This document shows positions 1-8,658 of a stretch of DNA of 64,000 nt, piece by piece; the first letter of the stretch is position 1, and every line of letters starts with the position of its first letter. The notes under the pieces are model-generated. The model worked only from the letters and a program-made list of their open reading frames with translations, made no database searches and was not told the DNA's origin. The position numbers and the translations under genes are program-made. The DNA lies in NCBI GenBank assembly GCA_964619265.1, contig CAZUCE010000022.1:3240-67239 (forward strand), written 5' to 3'. Source of the DNA: CAZUCE01 sp964619265. Lineage in GTDB: Bacteria > Planctomycetota > UBA1135 > GCA-002686595.

Positions 1-1
1 A

Positions 2-427
2 GCACGCCTGATGTCGGCGATCACGATCCGGCAGGTGGCCGAGCCGTTTGTGCGCAGGCGTGCCTTGCGTCACCTGGAAAAAGGCCGAGTGGTCGTGCTG
101 GCCGGTGGAACCGGCAACCCCTTCTTCACCACGGACACCGCGGCGTCCCTGCGGGCGTCCGAACTGTCCTGCGAAGTCCTGCTCAAAGCCACCAAAGTCG
201 ACGGCGTCTACACCGCGGACCCCAAGAAGGACCCGACTGCGACCAAGATCGATCGACTCGAGTACATGGAAGTCCTCCAGCGCGGCCTGCGCGTAATGGA
301 CTCCACCGCGATCACCCTGTGCATGGAAAAATCCCTGCCGGTGGTCGTATTTGACATGTTCACGCCCGGAAACATCGCGCGGGTCGCGGCCGGGGAGAAC
401 CTTGGCACGACCATCCAGGCTTCCTGA
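2..427 (+). CDS. pyrH: UMP kinase, C-terminal part (5' end outside window)
   Basis: This is the last 142 codons of uridylate kinase, which phosphorylates UMP to UDP in the cytoplasm for pyrimidine nucleotide synthesis. The frame is open from the window edge, so the true start lies upstream. Family signatures of the amino-acid-kinase fold are visible: VVVLAGGTGNPFFTTDTAA, then LLKATKVDGVYTADPKKDP, and near the end VVVFDMFTPGNIARVAAGE. It ends 19 bases before frr. The pyrH-frr order is the conserved bacterial arrangement, usually after rpsB-tsf, which would lie to the left. Identification is from direct motif recognition and synteny. Confidence 0.96.
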   Translation, partial: ARLMSAITIRQVAEPFVRRRALRHLEKGRVVVLAGGTGNPFFTTDTAASLRASELSCEVLLKATKVDGVYTADPKKDPTATKIDRLEYMEVLQRGLRVMDSTAITLCMEKSLPVVVFDMFTPGNIARVAAGENLGTTIQAS

Positions 428-446
428 CCCCTCTCCAATTCCTTCC

Positions 447-1004
447 ATGTCCTACGACAACGTCCTCAAGGACACGAAGCAGTCCTTCGAGAAGTCCTTG
501 CAGCACCTCGGCACCGTCCTGCAGAGCATTCGGACCGGCCGGGCGACTTCGGCCTTGGTCGACAACATCCGCGTCGACTACTACGGAACGCCGACTCCGG
601 TTTCCCAGGTTGCGGCCGTGACGATTCCTGAGCCGCGTCTGATCATGATCAAGCCCTTCGACGGCTCGATCATGAAGGAGCTCGGCAAGGCGGTTGCAAA
701 GAGTGACCTCGGAATCGTCCCCCAAGATGACGGCAAAGTCATGCGCCTCGCCCTGCCGGCCCTCTCCGGGGAGCAGCGCGACAAGTTTGCGGCGCTCGTC
801 AAGGACAAGTGCGAGGAAGCGCGGGTCTCGATGCGGAACGCGCGGCGAGACGCCAACAAAGAAGCCGACGGACTCCTGAAATCCAGCGAGATCACCGAGG
901 ACGACAACAAACGCCTCCACGGCGAGATCCAGGACCTTCTCAAAGAGTTCGAGAAGAAGGTCGACGAGGTGCTGGCCAAGAAGGTCGCCGAGATCAAGGA
1001 ATAG
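447..1004 (+). CDS. frr: Ribosome recycling factor
   Basis: 185 residues, the normal length for RRF, which splits post-termination ribosomes together with EF-G. Recognisable segments are the N-terminal helix with SLQHLGTVLQSIRTGRA, the hinge-domain segment VDYYGTPTPVSQVAAVTIPE, and the C-terminal long helix with VSMRNARRDANKEAD. The ATG at 447 is chosen because it gives the canonical N-terminus (MSYDNVLKDTK). The frame is open further upstream but there it overlaps pyrH. It follows pyrH by 19 bases and is presumably co-transcribed with it. Confidence 0.97.
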   Translation: MSYDNVLKDTKQSFEKSLQHLGTVLQSIRTGRATSALVDNIRVDYYGTPTPVSQVAAVTIPEPRLIMIKPFDGSIMKELGKAVAKSDLGIVPQDDGKVMRLALPALSGEQRDKFAALVKDKCEEARVSMRNARRDANKEADGLLKSSEITEDDNKRLHGEIQDLLKEFEKKVDEVLAKKVAEIKE

Positions 1005-1254
1005 CGGAACTTGTGGGGCCGAGCGGCCACCGCCTCGCCCCCCCGCGGGCTTCCCCGGCCATGCCGAGGAGGCCCTTGGCGAGTGGCTGCCGGTCCCTTT
1101 TTTCGCTGCCGTCGCGCCTGCAACTCAAGCCCTGCGGAACCAGGCCGAACCGGTCGCCCCATGGGCGGCGGGCGTTCGAGCTGGATTTCTTCGCAAGCTC
1201 TCCGGGCTGGGGGCTTCCTTTCGCGAACTCGGTCGCTATTCTGAGGCCATCGGT

Positions 1255-1327
1255 GGGTGCATAGCTCAGTTGGTAGAGCAACTGGCTTTTAACCAGTAGG
1301 TCCCAGGTTCGAGCCCTGGTGCACTCA
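1255..1327 (+). tRNA. tRNA-Lys (anticodon UUU)
   Basis: A cloverleaf can be folded by hand. The acceptor is GGGTGCA/TGCACTC with one G-U pair, the D-loop is AGCTCAGTTGGTAGAGC, and the anticodon stem ACTGG/CCAGT encloses the loop CTTTTAA with anticodon TTT. The T-arm has CCAGG/CCTGG around TTCGAGC. The 3' CCA is not encoded. It lies alone between frr and a convergent membrane-protein gene; no clear sigma70 promoter was found just upstream. Confidence 0.96.
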
Positions 1328-1473
1328 CCCCTCTCTCCTTCTTGCGGCCGGTACTGGTTCCGGCGACGTCTAGTGGAGAGGACCGAACGGAGCTTGGCAG
1401 GCGTGTCCTGCGGACAGGTGTAGCTCCCTCCTGGGCGTGGGCGAAGCAGCCGCGCTGGCCGCACAGGCTCGGG

Positions 1474-2376
1474 TTAAAGGCGATCCACCGGGACGGTGCG
1501 AAGGCCGCCCATTCGGTGATAAGCCTCGGCCCAGTAAAAGGCGCTGAACGTACCGGCGAACGGAATTAGGCAGAGCCACGCGAACAACCCCCCATCGTCA
1601 AACAGGTCGTACAGGACTCCGAAGGCCAGAAAGCCGAAGCCGAACAAGAAGCCGGTCCATCCGGCCACCACCTTGGCCGATCGCGAAGGGGAAGCGCACA
1701 AGAGTCGCCAGCCGTGCTGGAACGCGCTGGCAGCCCCCCGGTTGTTGGCGGCCAGGCTCTGGATCGCGAGCTGGGTGCAAGCGTCGAGGGTCATGCCGTA
1801 GACCAGCGCCAGGAGATAGACGGGGGAAAGCAGCAGGAGCGTTGCGAACAGCTGGAAGCCGTCGGCCGTGGTGAACGCGAACAGTTCGGAAGCCCAAGCA
1901 GCGGGCAGCAGCAGCAGACTCAAGGTGAGCGAGCCCAGGATGAATCGCGTGGCGAGCAGCGGAATGGAGGCCCGCCAGCGGTCCTTGGCAAAACTCAGCA
2001 CCGGGCGCATGGCCACACCCGCGCGAACCGCTTGGGCGAAGGCCGCCAGCGCCGTACCGAAGCGCGACCGAAGAAGTAGGGAGGCACCGAGAACCAACGC
2101 CATGCCCAGGAGGCCATCGATGTTTGGCCACTCAAGCGGCGTCAGGATCGGCCACACCTCGACCAGGTCGTCGAGCGGGTCGCTGCGATCCCGGCTGCTC
2201 AGGTAGTAGAGCGGGAACGGGAACAGCCACGCGACCCACCACGCGCGCTTGTGATTCCAGGCCAGGTCCGCGAGGCGTGCGACCTCCGCACCGATTTCCG
2301 CACCGACCTCCGCACTGGATTCGGCGGAAGCTGCCCTCGAGGGAGTGGCGATGCTGGAGGAGGTCTTGGAATTCAA
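1474..2376 (-). CDS. Multi-pass membrane protein of unknown function
   Basis: 300 residues. The first ~30 are Ala/Ser/Glu-rich. After them come a hydrophobic WWVAWLFPFPLYYL segment and about five further membrane spans (around residues 90-105, 145-165, 175-195, 235-260 and 265-285). A short cytosolic-looking stretch (LAANNRGAASAFQHGWRLL) resembles the loop seen in generic six-helix planctomycete membrane proteins in which an RG..AF..GW motif recurs. I recognise no catalytic motif. It is the last gene of a leftward run after the aminopeptidase gene (75-base gap), so it is probably co-transcribed with it. Confidence 0.75.
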   Translation of the reverse strand: MNSKTSSSIATPSRAASAESSAEVGAEIGAEVARLADLAWNHKRAWWVAWLFPFPLYYLSSRDRSDPLDDLVEVWPILTPLEWPNIDGLLGMALVLGASLLLRSRFGTALAAFAQAVRAGVAMRPVLSFAKDRWRASIPLLATRFILGSLTLSLLLLPAAWASELFAFTTADGFQLFATLLLLSPVYLLALVYGMTLDACTQLAIQSLAANNRGAASAFQHGWRLLCASPSRSAKVVAGWTGFLFGFGFLAFGVLYDLFDDGGLFAWLCLIPFAGTFSAFYWAEAYHRMGGLRTVPVDRL

Positions 2377-2451
2377 GGGGGCTCAGGGGGGCGTGCTGGG
2401 AGGGTCTGCGGCCACTACGCGGATCTATTTTCGCTAGGGGCCGCGGGGTCG

Positions 2452-3795
2452 TCAGCGAGCGCTAGCCAGCTCCCCGCAAACGGCAGCCTCCACGTCCGCG
2501 ATTTCCTTCGGGATCTGCCCGGTCAGGTTCTCGTGCCCCGCTTCGGTCACCAGAATGTCGTCCTCGATGCGTACGCCGATGCCGCGCCAACGGGCCTCGA
2601 CACTCTCATCATCCGGCGCGATGTAGAGGCCCGGCTCGATGGTCGTGATCATGCCCGGCTCGAAGGGCCGCGACTTGCCGTCGCGTGCGTAGGAGCCGCA
2701 GTCGTGCACGTCGATGCCGAGCCAGTGGCCGGTTTTGTGCATGAAAAAGCGCGTGTAGCTCTTGGACTCAAGGACCTCCTCGAGGCTGCCTTTCAGAAGC
2801 CCGAGGTCGAGCAAGCCGCGGCTCAGGACATCGACCGAGACGGCGTGAGGAGCCAGGAAGTCAGCCCCGGGCTTCACCGCTTCGATGCCGCGCTTCTCGG
2901 CCTCCAGAACCAGTTCGTAGATCGCTTTTTGCTCGGGGCTGAAGGACCCTGAAACCGGGAAGGTGCGCGTCACGTCGCTGGCGTAGCAGTCGATCTCGCA
3001 GCCCGCGTCGATCAGCACGAGGTCGCCCTGGCGCAGCGGCGCGTCGTTGTCGTTGTAGTGCAGGATGCAGGCGTTGGCGCCACCGGCCACGATGTTGTTG
3101 TAAGCCTCGGCTCCGCGAGCGCCCAGGAAGTGGGAGATCAAGCAGGCGTCGAGCTCCGACTCGTTCTCCGCGCGGGCGCTGAGACCCATCGCTGCGATGT
3201 GCGCGCGGGTCGTGACTGCGGCGGCCCTTCGAATGACGTCCACCTCGGCGGGGGACTTGAGGAGACGCAGTTCATGGAGGATGCTGCTGGGGTCCACCAA
3301 CGACCCAGGGGCGACGACTCCGCCCCGGACCCGGGCGCGCAGTTGATCCAAGCTGCGCAGCACGTTTCCGTCGCGCGATTCGTCGTCGCCGCTGCGATAA
3401 ACGACGCCGTCGTAGCCGCGCAGTAGATCTCCGAGCGCACCCCACAGCTCTTCGAGCGGGCGCGCCTCGTCCACGCCAACCACCTCGGGCGCGCGTTCCA
3501 CGCCAAGTCGCAGGCCGGTCCAGGTTTCCTCGGAGGGCACGCGCGGCCGCAGGAACAGCACGCTCTCGCCATCCTCACGACCGGGGAGCAGCACCAGCAC
3601 CGAGCCGGGCTCGCGGAAGCCCGTTAGGTACCAGAAGTCGCTGCCCGGCCGAAAGCGGTACTCGCAGTCGTGGTTGCGCGTCTTTGCGGTGTTCGTGAAG
3701 ACGACCGCGCACAGGTTCCGCTCGCGCAGCTCAGCGAGGTAGCGCTCGCGCTGGGCGGAGTACATCGAGGGAATCGGAGCGTCGGGGGCGGTCAT
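2452..3795 (-). CDS. pepP: Xaa-Pro aminopeptidase (peptidase family M24B)
   Basis: 447 residues, the family's usual length; it removes N-terminal residues preceding proline. The N-terminal aminopeptidase-P domain (about 10-150, with FRPGSDFWYLTGF) is followed by a pita-bread catalytic domain with all five dinuclear metal ligands visible: Asp263 and Asp274 in IDAGCEIDCYASDVTRTF, His357 in HKTGHWLG, Glu387 in TTIEPGLY and Glu411 in RIEDDILVT. HYNDND (246-251) is also typical. No signal peptide, so it is cytoplasmic. An internal Met at residue 11 is an alternative start. It is the middle gene of a leftward three-gene run. Confidence 0.93.
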   Translation of the reverse strand: MTAPDAPIPSMYSAQRERYLAELRERNLCAVVFTNTAKTRNHDCEYRFRPGSDFWYLTGFREPGSVLVLLPGREDGESVLFLRPRVPSEETWTGLRLGVERAPEVVGVDEARPLEELWGALGDLLRGYDGVVYRSGDDESRDGNVLRSLDQLRARVRGGVVAPGSLVDPSSILHELRLLKSPAEVDVIRRAAAVTTRAHIAAMGLSARAENESELDACLISHFLGARGAEAYNNIVAGGANACILHYNDNDAPLRQGDLVLIDAGCEIDCYASDVTRTFPVSGSFSPEQKAIYELVLEAEKRGIEAVKPGADFLAPHAVSVDVLSRGLLDLGLLKGSLEEVLESKSYTRFFMHKTGHWLGIDVHDCGSYARDGKSRPFEPGMITTIEPGLYIAPDDESVEARWRGIGVRIEDDILVTEAGHENLTGQIPKEIADVEAAVCGELASAR

Positions 3796-3841
3796 CGGAG
3801 AGCGGGGAAGGAGGGGAACGGGGCGGACTCGATCGAGGGGG

Positions 3842-4975
3842 TCAGCGGCGCTCTGCCACTTGTTCGAGCAGGTCGAGCAGACGAGCGAGCTTGGTCGGTC
3901 GGCCGGGGTTGGGCAAGAGGCTAAAGCGGACCGGAGAGGGGCCTGTGTGCCCCAGCTTTGGCGCGTTCACCCCTAGAACTCGGCAGCGCACCCCGCAGGC
4001 GATTTCGATCGCTTGCGCTAGGCCGGCGAGCCGGGTGTAGGCGGGATCGGAACGGTCGAGGATCAGTTCCAGCCCGGCGTGTTCGAGTTGGCCGGTCAAG
4101 CCAGGCGGCGCGACGGTGGGGCCACCGGATTCGGCGCGCTGGAAGCGACCCCACAAGCGCCAGGGATCCTCGGCGATGGCGTCCAGCACGACCGGATGGG
4201 CTGCCCCTGTTTCGGGCTGCCGATCCCAGTCGGCGTATTCGGCGTGGGCCGCGAAGCCGGGCGGCACGGGAATGACTCCCTTGGCGTGTGCGGAGCCGGA
4301 AAGCGTCTCGAAGCGCAGATCGACACCGTCGATGCGCAGGTCGACCGTGAAATCGCAGCGGGCTGCGCCAACCGCGAGACCGGCGAGGGACATCGAGCGA
4401 GCTTCGAGCAAGAAGTCCGGATCGGGGGCCCCAAGCGGCGGCGGCAGCGCGGGTCGCAGGAGCGTCCCCTCGGGCAGCGGGCCCGGCCGGCCTCCGGCCA
4501 GCGCTTCGTTGCCTGCCGGAACCCCGGGGAAGAACTGGGGAAGCACGCCCGCCGCGGACGCCGGAGACCGCCGCGCCAGCTCGGCGAGCTGGCGCCAGGC
4601 CGTTTCATCGCGGCCTTGGGCGAGGGTCAACAGCGCTAGCTCGGCCAGCTCGGCGGACGGCAGCGGACTTTCGGCGCGCCCTACCACCAGCTCGGCCCAG
4701 CGGCGCCAAGGGGTTCCCGCTTCCCAGGCGGGGTGGTCGTCCTCAGGGGGCCACAGAATCTCCGGAGCTTGTTCGGGCTCGACTTCGGGGCCGATGCCGC
4801 GGAGCGCGTCGCCGATCTCGCCAGCGGGCCACGTGAAGCCTTGCGGAGCCTCGAGGTCTGCCGGTTCGGTCCCGTTCGGGAGCAGAGCGACCCCGCAGAA
4901 CAACAGGCCAGCTCGGGCCAGGTCGATCCCAGGGAGAGCCGGCGCGGACCGGAGAAGCGGAGGGCCAAAGATCAC
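3842..4975 (-). CDS. Hypothetical protein, 377 aa
   Basis: I do not recognise this family. The protein begins with a short hydrophobic stretch (LARAGLLFCGVALLP) that could be a weak membrane or export signal. An acidic, Trp/Pro-rich segment and a helical Leu/Ala-rich part (about 105-150) follow. The C-terminal half is beta-rich (CDFTVDLRIDGVDLRFE) and may form a discrete domain. It is first in the leftward run with the aminopeptidase gene (46-base gap) and diverges from the Trm112-like gene. The opposite strand also has a long open frame here. The minus strand is preferred because of operon fit and a more protein-like composition. Confidence 0.6.
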   Translation of the reverse strand: MIFGPPLLRSAPALPGIDLARAGLLFCGVALLPNGTEPADLEAPQGFTWPAGEIGDALRGIGPEVEPEQAPEILWPPEDDHPAWEAGTPWRRWAELVVGRAESPLPSAELAELALLTLAQGRDETAWRQLAELARRSPASAAGVLPQFFPGVPAGNEALAGGRPGPLPEGTLLRPALPPPLGAPDPDFLLEARSMSLAGLAVGAARCDFTVDLRIDGVDLRFETLSGSAHAKGVIPVPPGFAAHAEYADWDRQPETGAAHPVVLDAIAEDPWRLWGRFQRAESGGPTVAPPGLTGQLEHAGLELILDRSDPAYTRLAGLAQAIEIACGVRCRVLGVNAPKLGHTGPSPVRFSLLPNPGRPTKLARLLDLLEQVAERR

Positions 4976-5052
4976 CCGCCCAGGTTAGCTCCGGAGCCAG
5001 CGGGTTGCCCGCCTGCTACTCTTCTCCGCACGCCATCGAGCCTCCCGACACC

Positions 5053-5301
5053 ATGATCGAAAAAGACCTCCTCGACATCCTCGCCTGCCCTGAGACCCAC
5101 CAGCGTCTCGCCGAGGCCCGCGCCCCGATGCTCAAGTCCGTCAACGCCCGCATCTCTGCGGGCGAGCTCAAAAATGTGGGGGGCGAGGCCGTGACCGACC
5201 CGCTGGAGGGCGGACTGGTCCGCGAGGACAACCAGATCCTCTACCCGATCCGCGATGGCATCCCCGTCTTGCTGATCCACGAGGGTCTGCCGCTCGAGTA
5301 G
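5053..5301 (+). CDS. Trm112/UPF0434-like small protein
   Basis: 82 residues, starting MIEKDLLDILACPETHQRL and ending with YPIRDGIPVLLIHEG, both hallmarks of the Trm112/YcaR (UPF0434) family. In this family a short zinc-ribbon-like domain serves as a partner or activator of methyltransferases; the bacterial members are poorly characterised. Only one cysteine of the usual pairs remains, so metal binding is doubtful. A middle insertion (about 20-45) is longer than in Escherichia coli YcaR. The ATG at 5053 gives the conserved N-terminus. The gene is 18 bases upstream of the eboE-like gene, suggesting co-transcription. Confidence 0.88.
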   Translation: MIEKDLLDILACPETHQRLAEARAPMLKSVNARISAGELKNVGGEAVTDPLEGGLVREDNQILYPIRDGIPVLLIHEGLPLE

Positions 5302-5319
5302 CGCAAAGGCGACTCTCGC

Positions 5320-6582
5320 GTGCTCTTCCGCCACCCCGAGCGGGCCCATCGCCTGCGGCTCGGCTACTGCCTCAACGTGCACCCCGCGGATGACCTCGAG
5401 GGCCTGCACCGCGGGCTCGAGTCCGTCACCTTGCCGCTGCGGGATGCCCTGGCCCCGGACGGGCCGTTCGGTGTCGGGCTGTACCTCTCGGCTCCGGTAG
5501 CCAGCGAACTCCGGCGCTCGGACCGCGAACTGGAACGCTTGGCTCGCGTCCTTTCGAGCAACGCTCTCGATCCGTTTACCTACAACGCTTTTCCGGCCGA
5601 GCGATTCCATGAGCCGGGTCTGAAGCGCGACGTCTTCCGCCCGACCTGGGCCGAGCCCAAGCGGGCGGCTTTCACGCGCGACGTCGCCGAGCTGGCCGTC
5701 CAGCTCGCCGGATCTACGCCCCGCGGCCACCTTTCGATCAGCACCCACACCGGAGGGCACGAAGCCCACGCCCGCGGACCAGAATTCGACGGCGCGGTTC
5801 GCGACGCCTTGCTGGCGAGCGCCGAGTACCTAGCCGGTCTGGCGAGCCGAACCGGCCAGTCGATCGTCCTGGCTCTCGAGCCCGAACCGCGCTCGCACCA
5901 TGGGGATACGGCCGAATTCGCGCGCGCCACGGATCGCTGGGACCTCGCTCACCATCCGGCGGCTGCGCACCTGGGCTTGTGCCTCGACACCTGCCACGCC
6001 GCCGTCGAATTCGAATCCCGCGAGCACCTGGCCGCGCTGCCGGCGCGCACCGCACGCCCCCTGGGCAAGATCCAATACACCAACGCCCTGCGCCTCGAGC
6101 ATCCCGGTGCCGACGAAGCCGGCCGCCGCGCCCTGCTCGCCCTAGATGAGCCGATCTACCTGCACCAGCTCACCGCCCGCGAGCGCGGCGGACAGCTCTT
6201 GCGCCTAGCCGACCTCTGCGAGCTCGAATCCACCGCAAAGCGCGAACGCCTGCTTGCCGCCGAAGAGTGGCGCTGTCACTTCCACGTGCCGGTCGATCTC
6301 GAACGCTCCGAACTCACCGGCGGACTTGCCACGACCTCGCCGGTTGTGGACCCGATCCTCGCCGATTTGCTCGGCCCGGTGGGGGACGCCTGGATGGCCA
6401 ACGCGCCGGCCGCTCCAGGGGGCGCCGCCCCCGAGCTCCACCTGGAACTCGAGACCTACACCTGGAGCGTGCTTCCCGGCGCCGCCGCACGAACTCCCGC
6501 CGATCTGGTCCGGGGCCTCGCCTCCGAGTACCGCGTGACCCTCGCTCACCTCGAAGCCGCCGGCTGGCAGCCGGCTTGCTGA
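5320..6582 (+). CDS. eboE: EboE-like metabolite traffic protein (xylose-isomerase-type TIM barrel)
   Basis: 420 residues with a GTG start. The pattern LGYCLNVHPADDL near the N-terminus, LALEPEPRSH, LGLCLDTCHAAVEFE and IYLHQL matches the EboE family, a TIM-barrel protein encoded in the ebo cluster. In cyanobacteria that cluster is linked to export of metabolite precursors (scytonemin) to the periplasm. The biochemical reaction is unknown; His/Glu/Asp residues in these motifs could bind a divalent metal, as in xylose-isomerase-like epimerases. No signal peptide. The immediate neighbours are not ebo genes, but eboA- and eboB-like genes lie in this window near 55-56.8 kb. Function is inferred from family membership only. 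Confidence 0.85.
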   Translation: MLFRHPERAHRLRLGYCLNVHPADDLEGLHRGLESVTLPLRDALAPDGPFGVGLYLSAPVASELRRSDRELERLARVLSSNALDPFTYNAFPAERFHEPGLKRDVFRPTWAEPKRAAFTRDVAELAVQLAGSTPRGHLSISTHTGGHEAHARGPEFDGAVRDALLASAEYLAGLASRTGQSIVLALEPEPRSHHGDTAEFARATDRWDLAHHPAAAHLGLCLDTCHAAVEFESREHLAALPARTARPLGKIQYTNALRLEHPGADEAGRRALLALDEPIYLHQLTARERGGQLLRLADLCELESTAKRERLLAAEEWRCHFHVPVDLERSELTGGLATTSPVVDPILADLLGPVGDAWMANAPAAPGGAAPELHLELETYTWSVLPGAAARTPADLVRGLASEYRVTLAHLEAAGWQPAC

Positions 6583-6655
6583 CCGGAGCCCGAGCGCCTG
6601 CTCAGCCAATCGGGAAGATCTCCCCAAGAACCGGGAACTTGCCGGCGCCCGCGCG

Positions 6656-6684
6656 TTGACACGGCCTTCCCGGTCCCCTAAATT
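6656..6684 (+). promoter_or_regulatory. Sigma70-type promoter of tRNA-Glu
   Basis: A perfect -35 box TTGACA (6656-6661), a 17-base spacer and a -10 box TAAATT (6679-6684) lie 15 bases upstream of the mature tRNA-Glu 5' end. Spacing and placement are what a housekeeping promoter of a tRNA gene would show. Seen directly in the sequence; activity is inferred. Confidence 0.85.
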
Positions 6685-6698
6685 CCCCGCACTTGAGT

Positions 6699-6776
6699 GG
6701 CCCCGTCGTCTAGTCAGGCCTAGGACACCAGGTTTTCATCCTGGCGACAGGGGTTCAAATCCCCTCGGGGTCACCA
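6699..6776 (+). tRNA. tRNA-Glu (anticodon UUC), attachment site of an island
   Basis: Acceptor GGCCCCG/CGGGGTC with one G-U pair, anticodon stem CCAGG/CCTGG around TTTTCAT (anticodon TTC), and T-arm AGGGG/CCCCT around TTCAAAT. Discriminator A is at 6773, and CCA follows directly at 6774-6776. The 3' half is also the 3' end of a leftward serine-recombinase gene: read on the minus strand it encodes MVTPRGFEPLSPG and a stop. This is a common signature of an element integrated into a tRNA gene. Confidence 0.97.
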
Positions 6777-8085
6777 TTCCTTCTTCTCCCTGCTCCAGGG
6801 AGCGTAGCCACCCGAAGACAGGGGAGGTTACGGCGGTTCCAAACGCCTCACCGTTGTACTGGACACCGTCCGGGAACATAAGCCACTGGAGTCGAAGTCG
6901 CTCCTCGGGGTCGGCGGACTTCCAGGCCGCGGCGGGATCTTGGAGTAGCTCTTGGGCGATGGATAGGATCCGGTCGACGGGCAGCTCGGGCTCTTCTTCC
7001 CCGGCGATGGCTCCGAGAACCTTCCGCTCCTCGCCATCGAGTCGCTGGCCTTCGCGCCGGTAGGTCTGCTCGTCGATGAGGTCCTGATAGACGAAGGCGG
7101 CGACTAGCTTGCCCCGTTGCTGCTGGAGGCTCTCAAGTTGAGTCTCAAGCTGTTGGCGGTTTAATCGACGCCCTTCGTGTCGGCGCTGCCAAATCTCGCG
7201 AAGGATCTCACACATTAGCGCTACCAAGCCCGGCTCCGCCGGAAGCTCTCCAAGGAACGCGAGGAACCTGTCCTCGACGACGTGTTTGCGCGCGTGCACC
7301 CGTCGATCCCCGTCGCCGGAGCATTTCTTGTTGTGGCAGAGGTCGTACGGGTATCGCTTCGAGCGACCCTTGGCACGATTGCCGGCCAGAGGCTTGCCGC
7401 ACCACGCGCAACGCGCGAAGCGACGGAGGGGGAAACTCCGGGTCATCTCGGTTTCTCTTGCTCTCCTTGTAAGCCCGATTACCCAGAACGGCTTGCACGC
7501 GCACGAACGTCTCTCGGCTAACGAGTGGCTCCCAGTCCCCCTTGCACGAGACGCCCCAGCGCTCGGATTCGATCCAGCCCTCGTAGAGACGGTTCTTCAG
7601 CATCTTGCTCACATCCTGATTGCTCAGCTTCTTCCCCGAGCACGTCCGCAGGCCCAGGGTCGTGAAGTGGCGCTTTAGATCAGCCTTCGAAGTCTCGCCC
7701 TCGACGAAGCGCTCAAACATCTGCCGGATCAGGTCAGCCCGCTCGGGATCGTGGCGGAGCCTCGGTAGGTGCTTCAGCTTCGCTTGGTTGATGTAGCCGA
7801 GAGGGGCGCGGTGTACCCACCGTCCGCTCAGAATCGTGTCGAGCATGTGGCTTCGTGAGGCTTCTGCCCGAAGTTCGTTATCGAGCTGCGTTAGGCCGGC
7901 AGACAGCGTGCCGTAGAACTTGCCCATCGGAGCCTCGTCGATTGGCTCGGTCGCCGAGCGCAGCGTGATCCCCTCACGGCCGAGGTAGGTGAGCAGGACC
8001 TCCTTGTCCGAGTGCGGTGCGCACGAAGCGGTTCATCTTGTAGACCACAACGTGATCCAGCCTCGCCTCGATCCACGAGCGAAGG
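6736..8085 (-). pseudogene. Serine recombinase (site-specific), frameshifted and N-terminally truncated
   Basis: Remains of a large serine recombinase/integrase. In order on the minus strand there is the end of the resolvase domain (LDHVVVYKMNRFVR, then SDKEVLLTYLGREGITLRSA and TLSAGLTQLDNELRAE), the recombinase domain (about 7480-7830), and a zinc-ribbon and coiled-coil tail (CAWCGKPL ... CHNKKC). Two +1 frameshifts break it, one between 8010 and 8022 and one at a C5 run near 7434. The first ~70 residues, with the catalytic Ser, are missing where an IS remnant abuts. The 3' end enters the tRNA-Glu gene (VTPRGFEPLSPG). The homopolymer lesion could be a sequencing error, but the missing N-terminus cannot. 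It was presumably the integrase of the island to its right. Confidence 0.85.
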
Positions 8086-8437
8086 TTGTCGTGCCACCAT
8101 CGCGAAAGGCCACTGCAACGGCCAGGCGGAATTCGCCGTTGCCTGAACGTAATCGGGCGATCAAAATGATCCGCAAGGTCGGGAGGCAGAGGTGGAAGAA
8201 GGAGTCCGGTTATCACCGACTGGGGCGCGTTGAGAACACTCTCTTCCGTGTGAAGTCGATCGTTAATGGGCGACTCCGTGCTCGTCATGCGGATACCCAG
8301 GCGACGGAAGCGCTCCTTGCTTGCAATGCTCTGAACCGGATGTTTGAGCTTGGGCGACCGAGATCGGTCCCGATTCCCAGGTGAGGGCCTGGGGTGGCGG
8401 AAGTTCCAGCTCGGATCTTGGCCGTGCAACAACACCG
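8078..8437 (+). mobile_element. IS5-family (IS903-type) remnant, right-hand end only
   Basis: About 100 C-terminal codons of a DDE transposase (VVVPPSRKATA, then SGYHRLGRVENTLFR, LLACNALNRMFELGRP) are open to a stop at 8384. The segment closely parallels the more complete copy at 13078-14173, including the non-coding tail after the stop. It ends in a degenerate inverted terminal repeat (CGTGCAACAACACC at 8424-8437, compared with GTGCAGCAACGCC in the other copy). The left two thirds are missing, and homology starts exactly where the recombinase pseudogene loses its N-terminus. The insertion therefore probably truncated that gene and was later partly deleted. Confidence 0.8.
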
Positions 8438-8658
8438 CGTCTCGCGTCATGGTGAAGACCACCACGAGCCCGTTGAACCTTGGAACCCGATCCTAGCAGG
8501 GTCGGAACGATCCAGAGCGGGCGGGGGTGGGCACACTGGGGGGCGAAGAATCCGCGGCTCAGCGACGGCCGATCGCGTATTTTTTTCTGTAGGTGCATGC
8601 CTCTCGGTGTTGAGCGACCCCCCGTGATTGCCCGCCGGGCGTCCTTCCGACGATCGTG

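Noticed and set aside
4116..4988. Long plus-strand open frame opposite the 377-residue hypothetical gene
   Set aside because: Its product is Ser/Arg/Gly-rich without any fold-like pattern. The minus-strand gene fits the operon with the aminopeptidase and has strand/helix periodicity. High-GC genomes commonly give such antisense openings.
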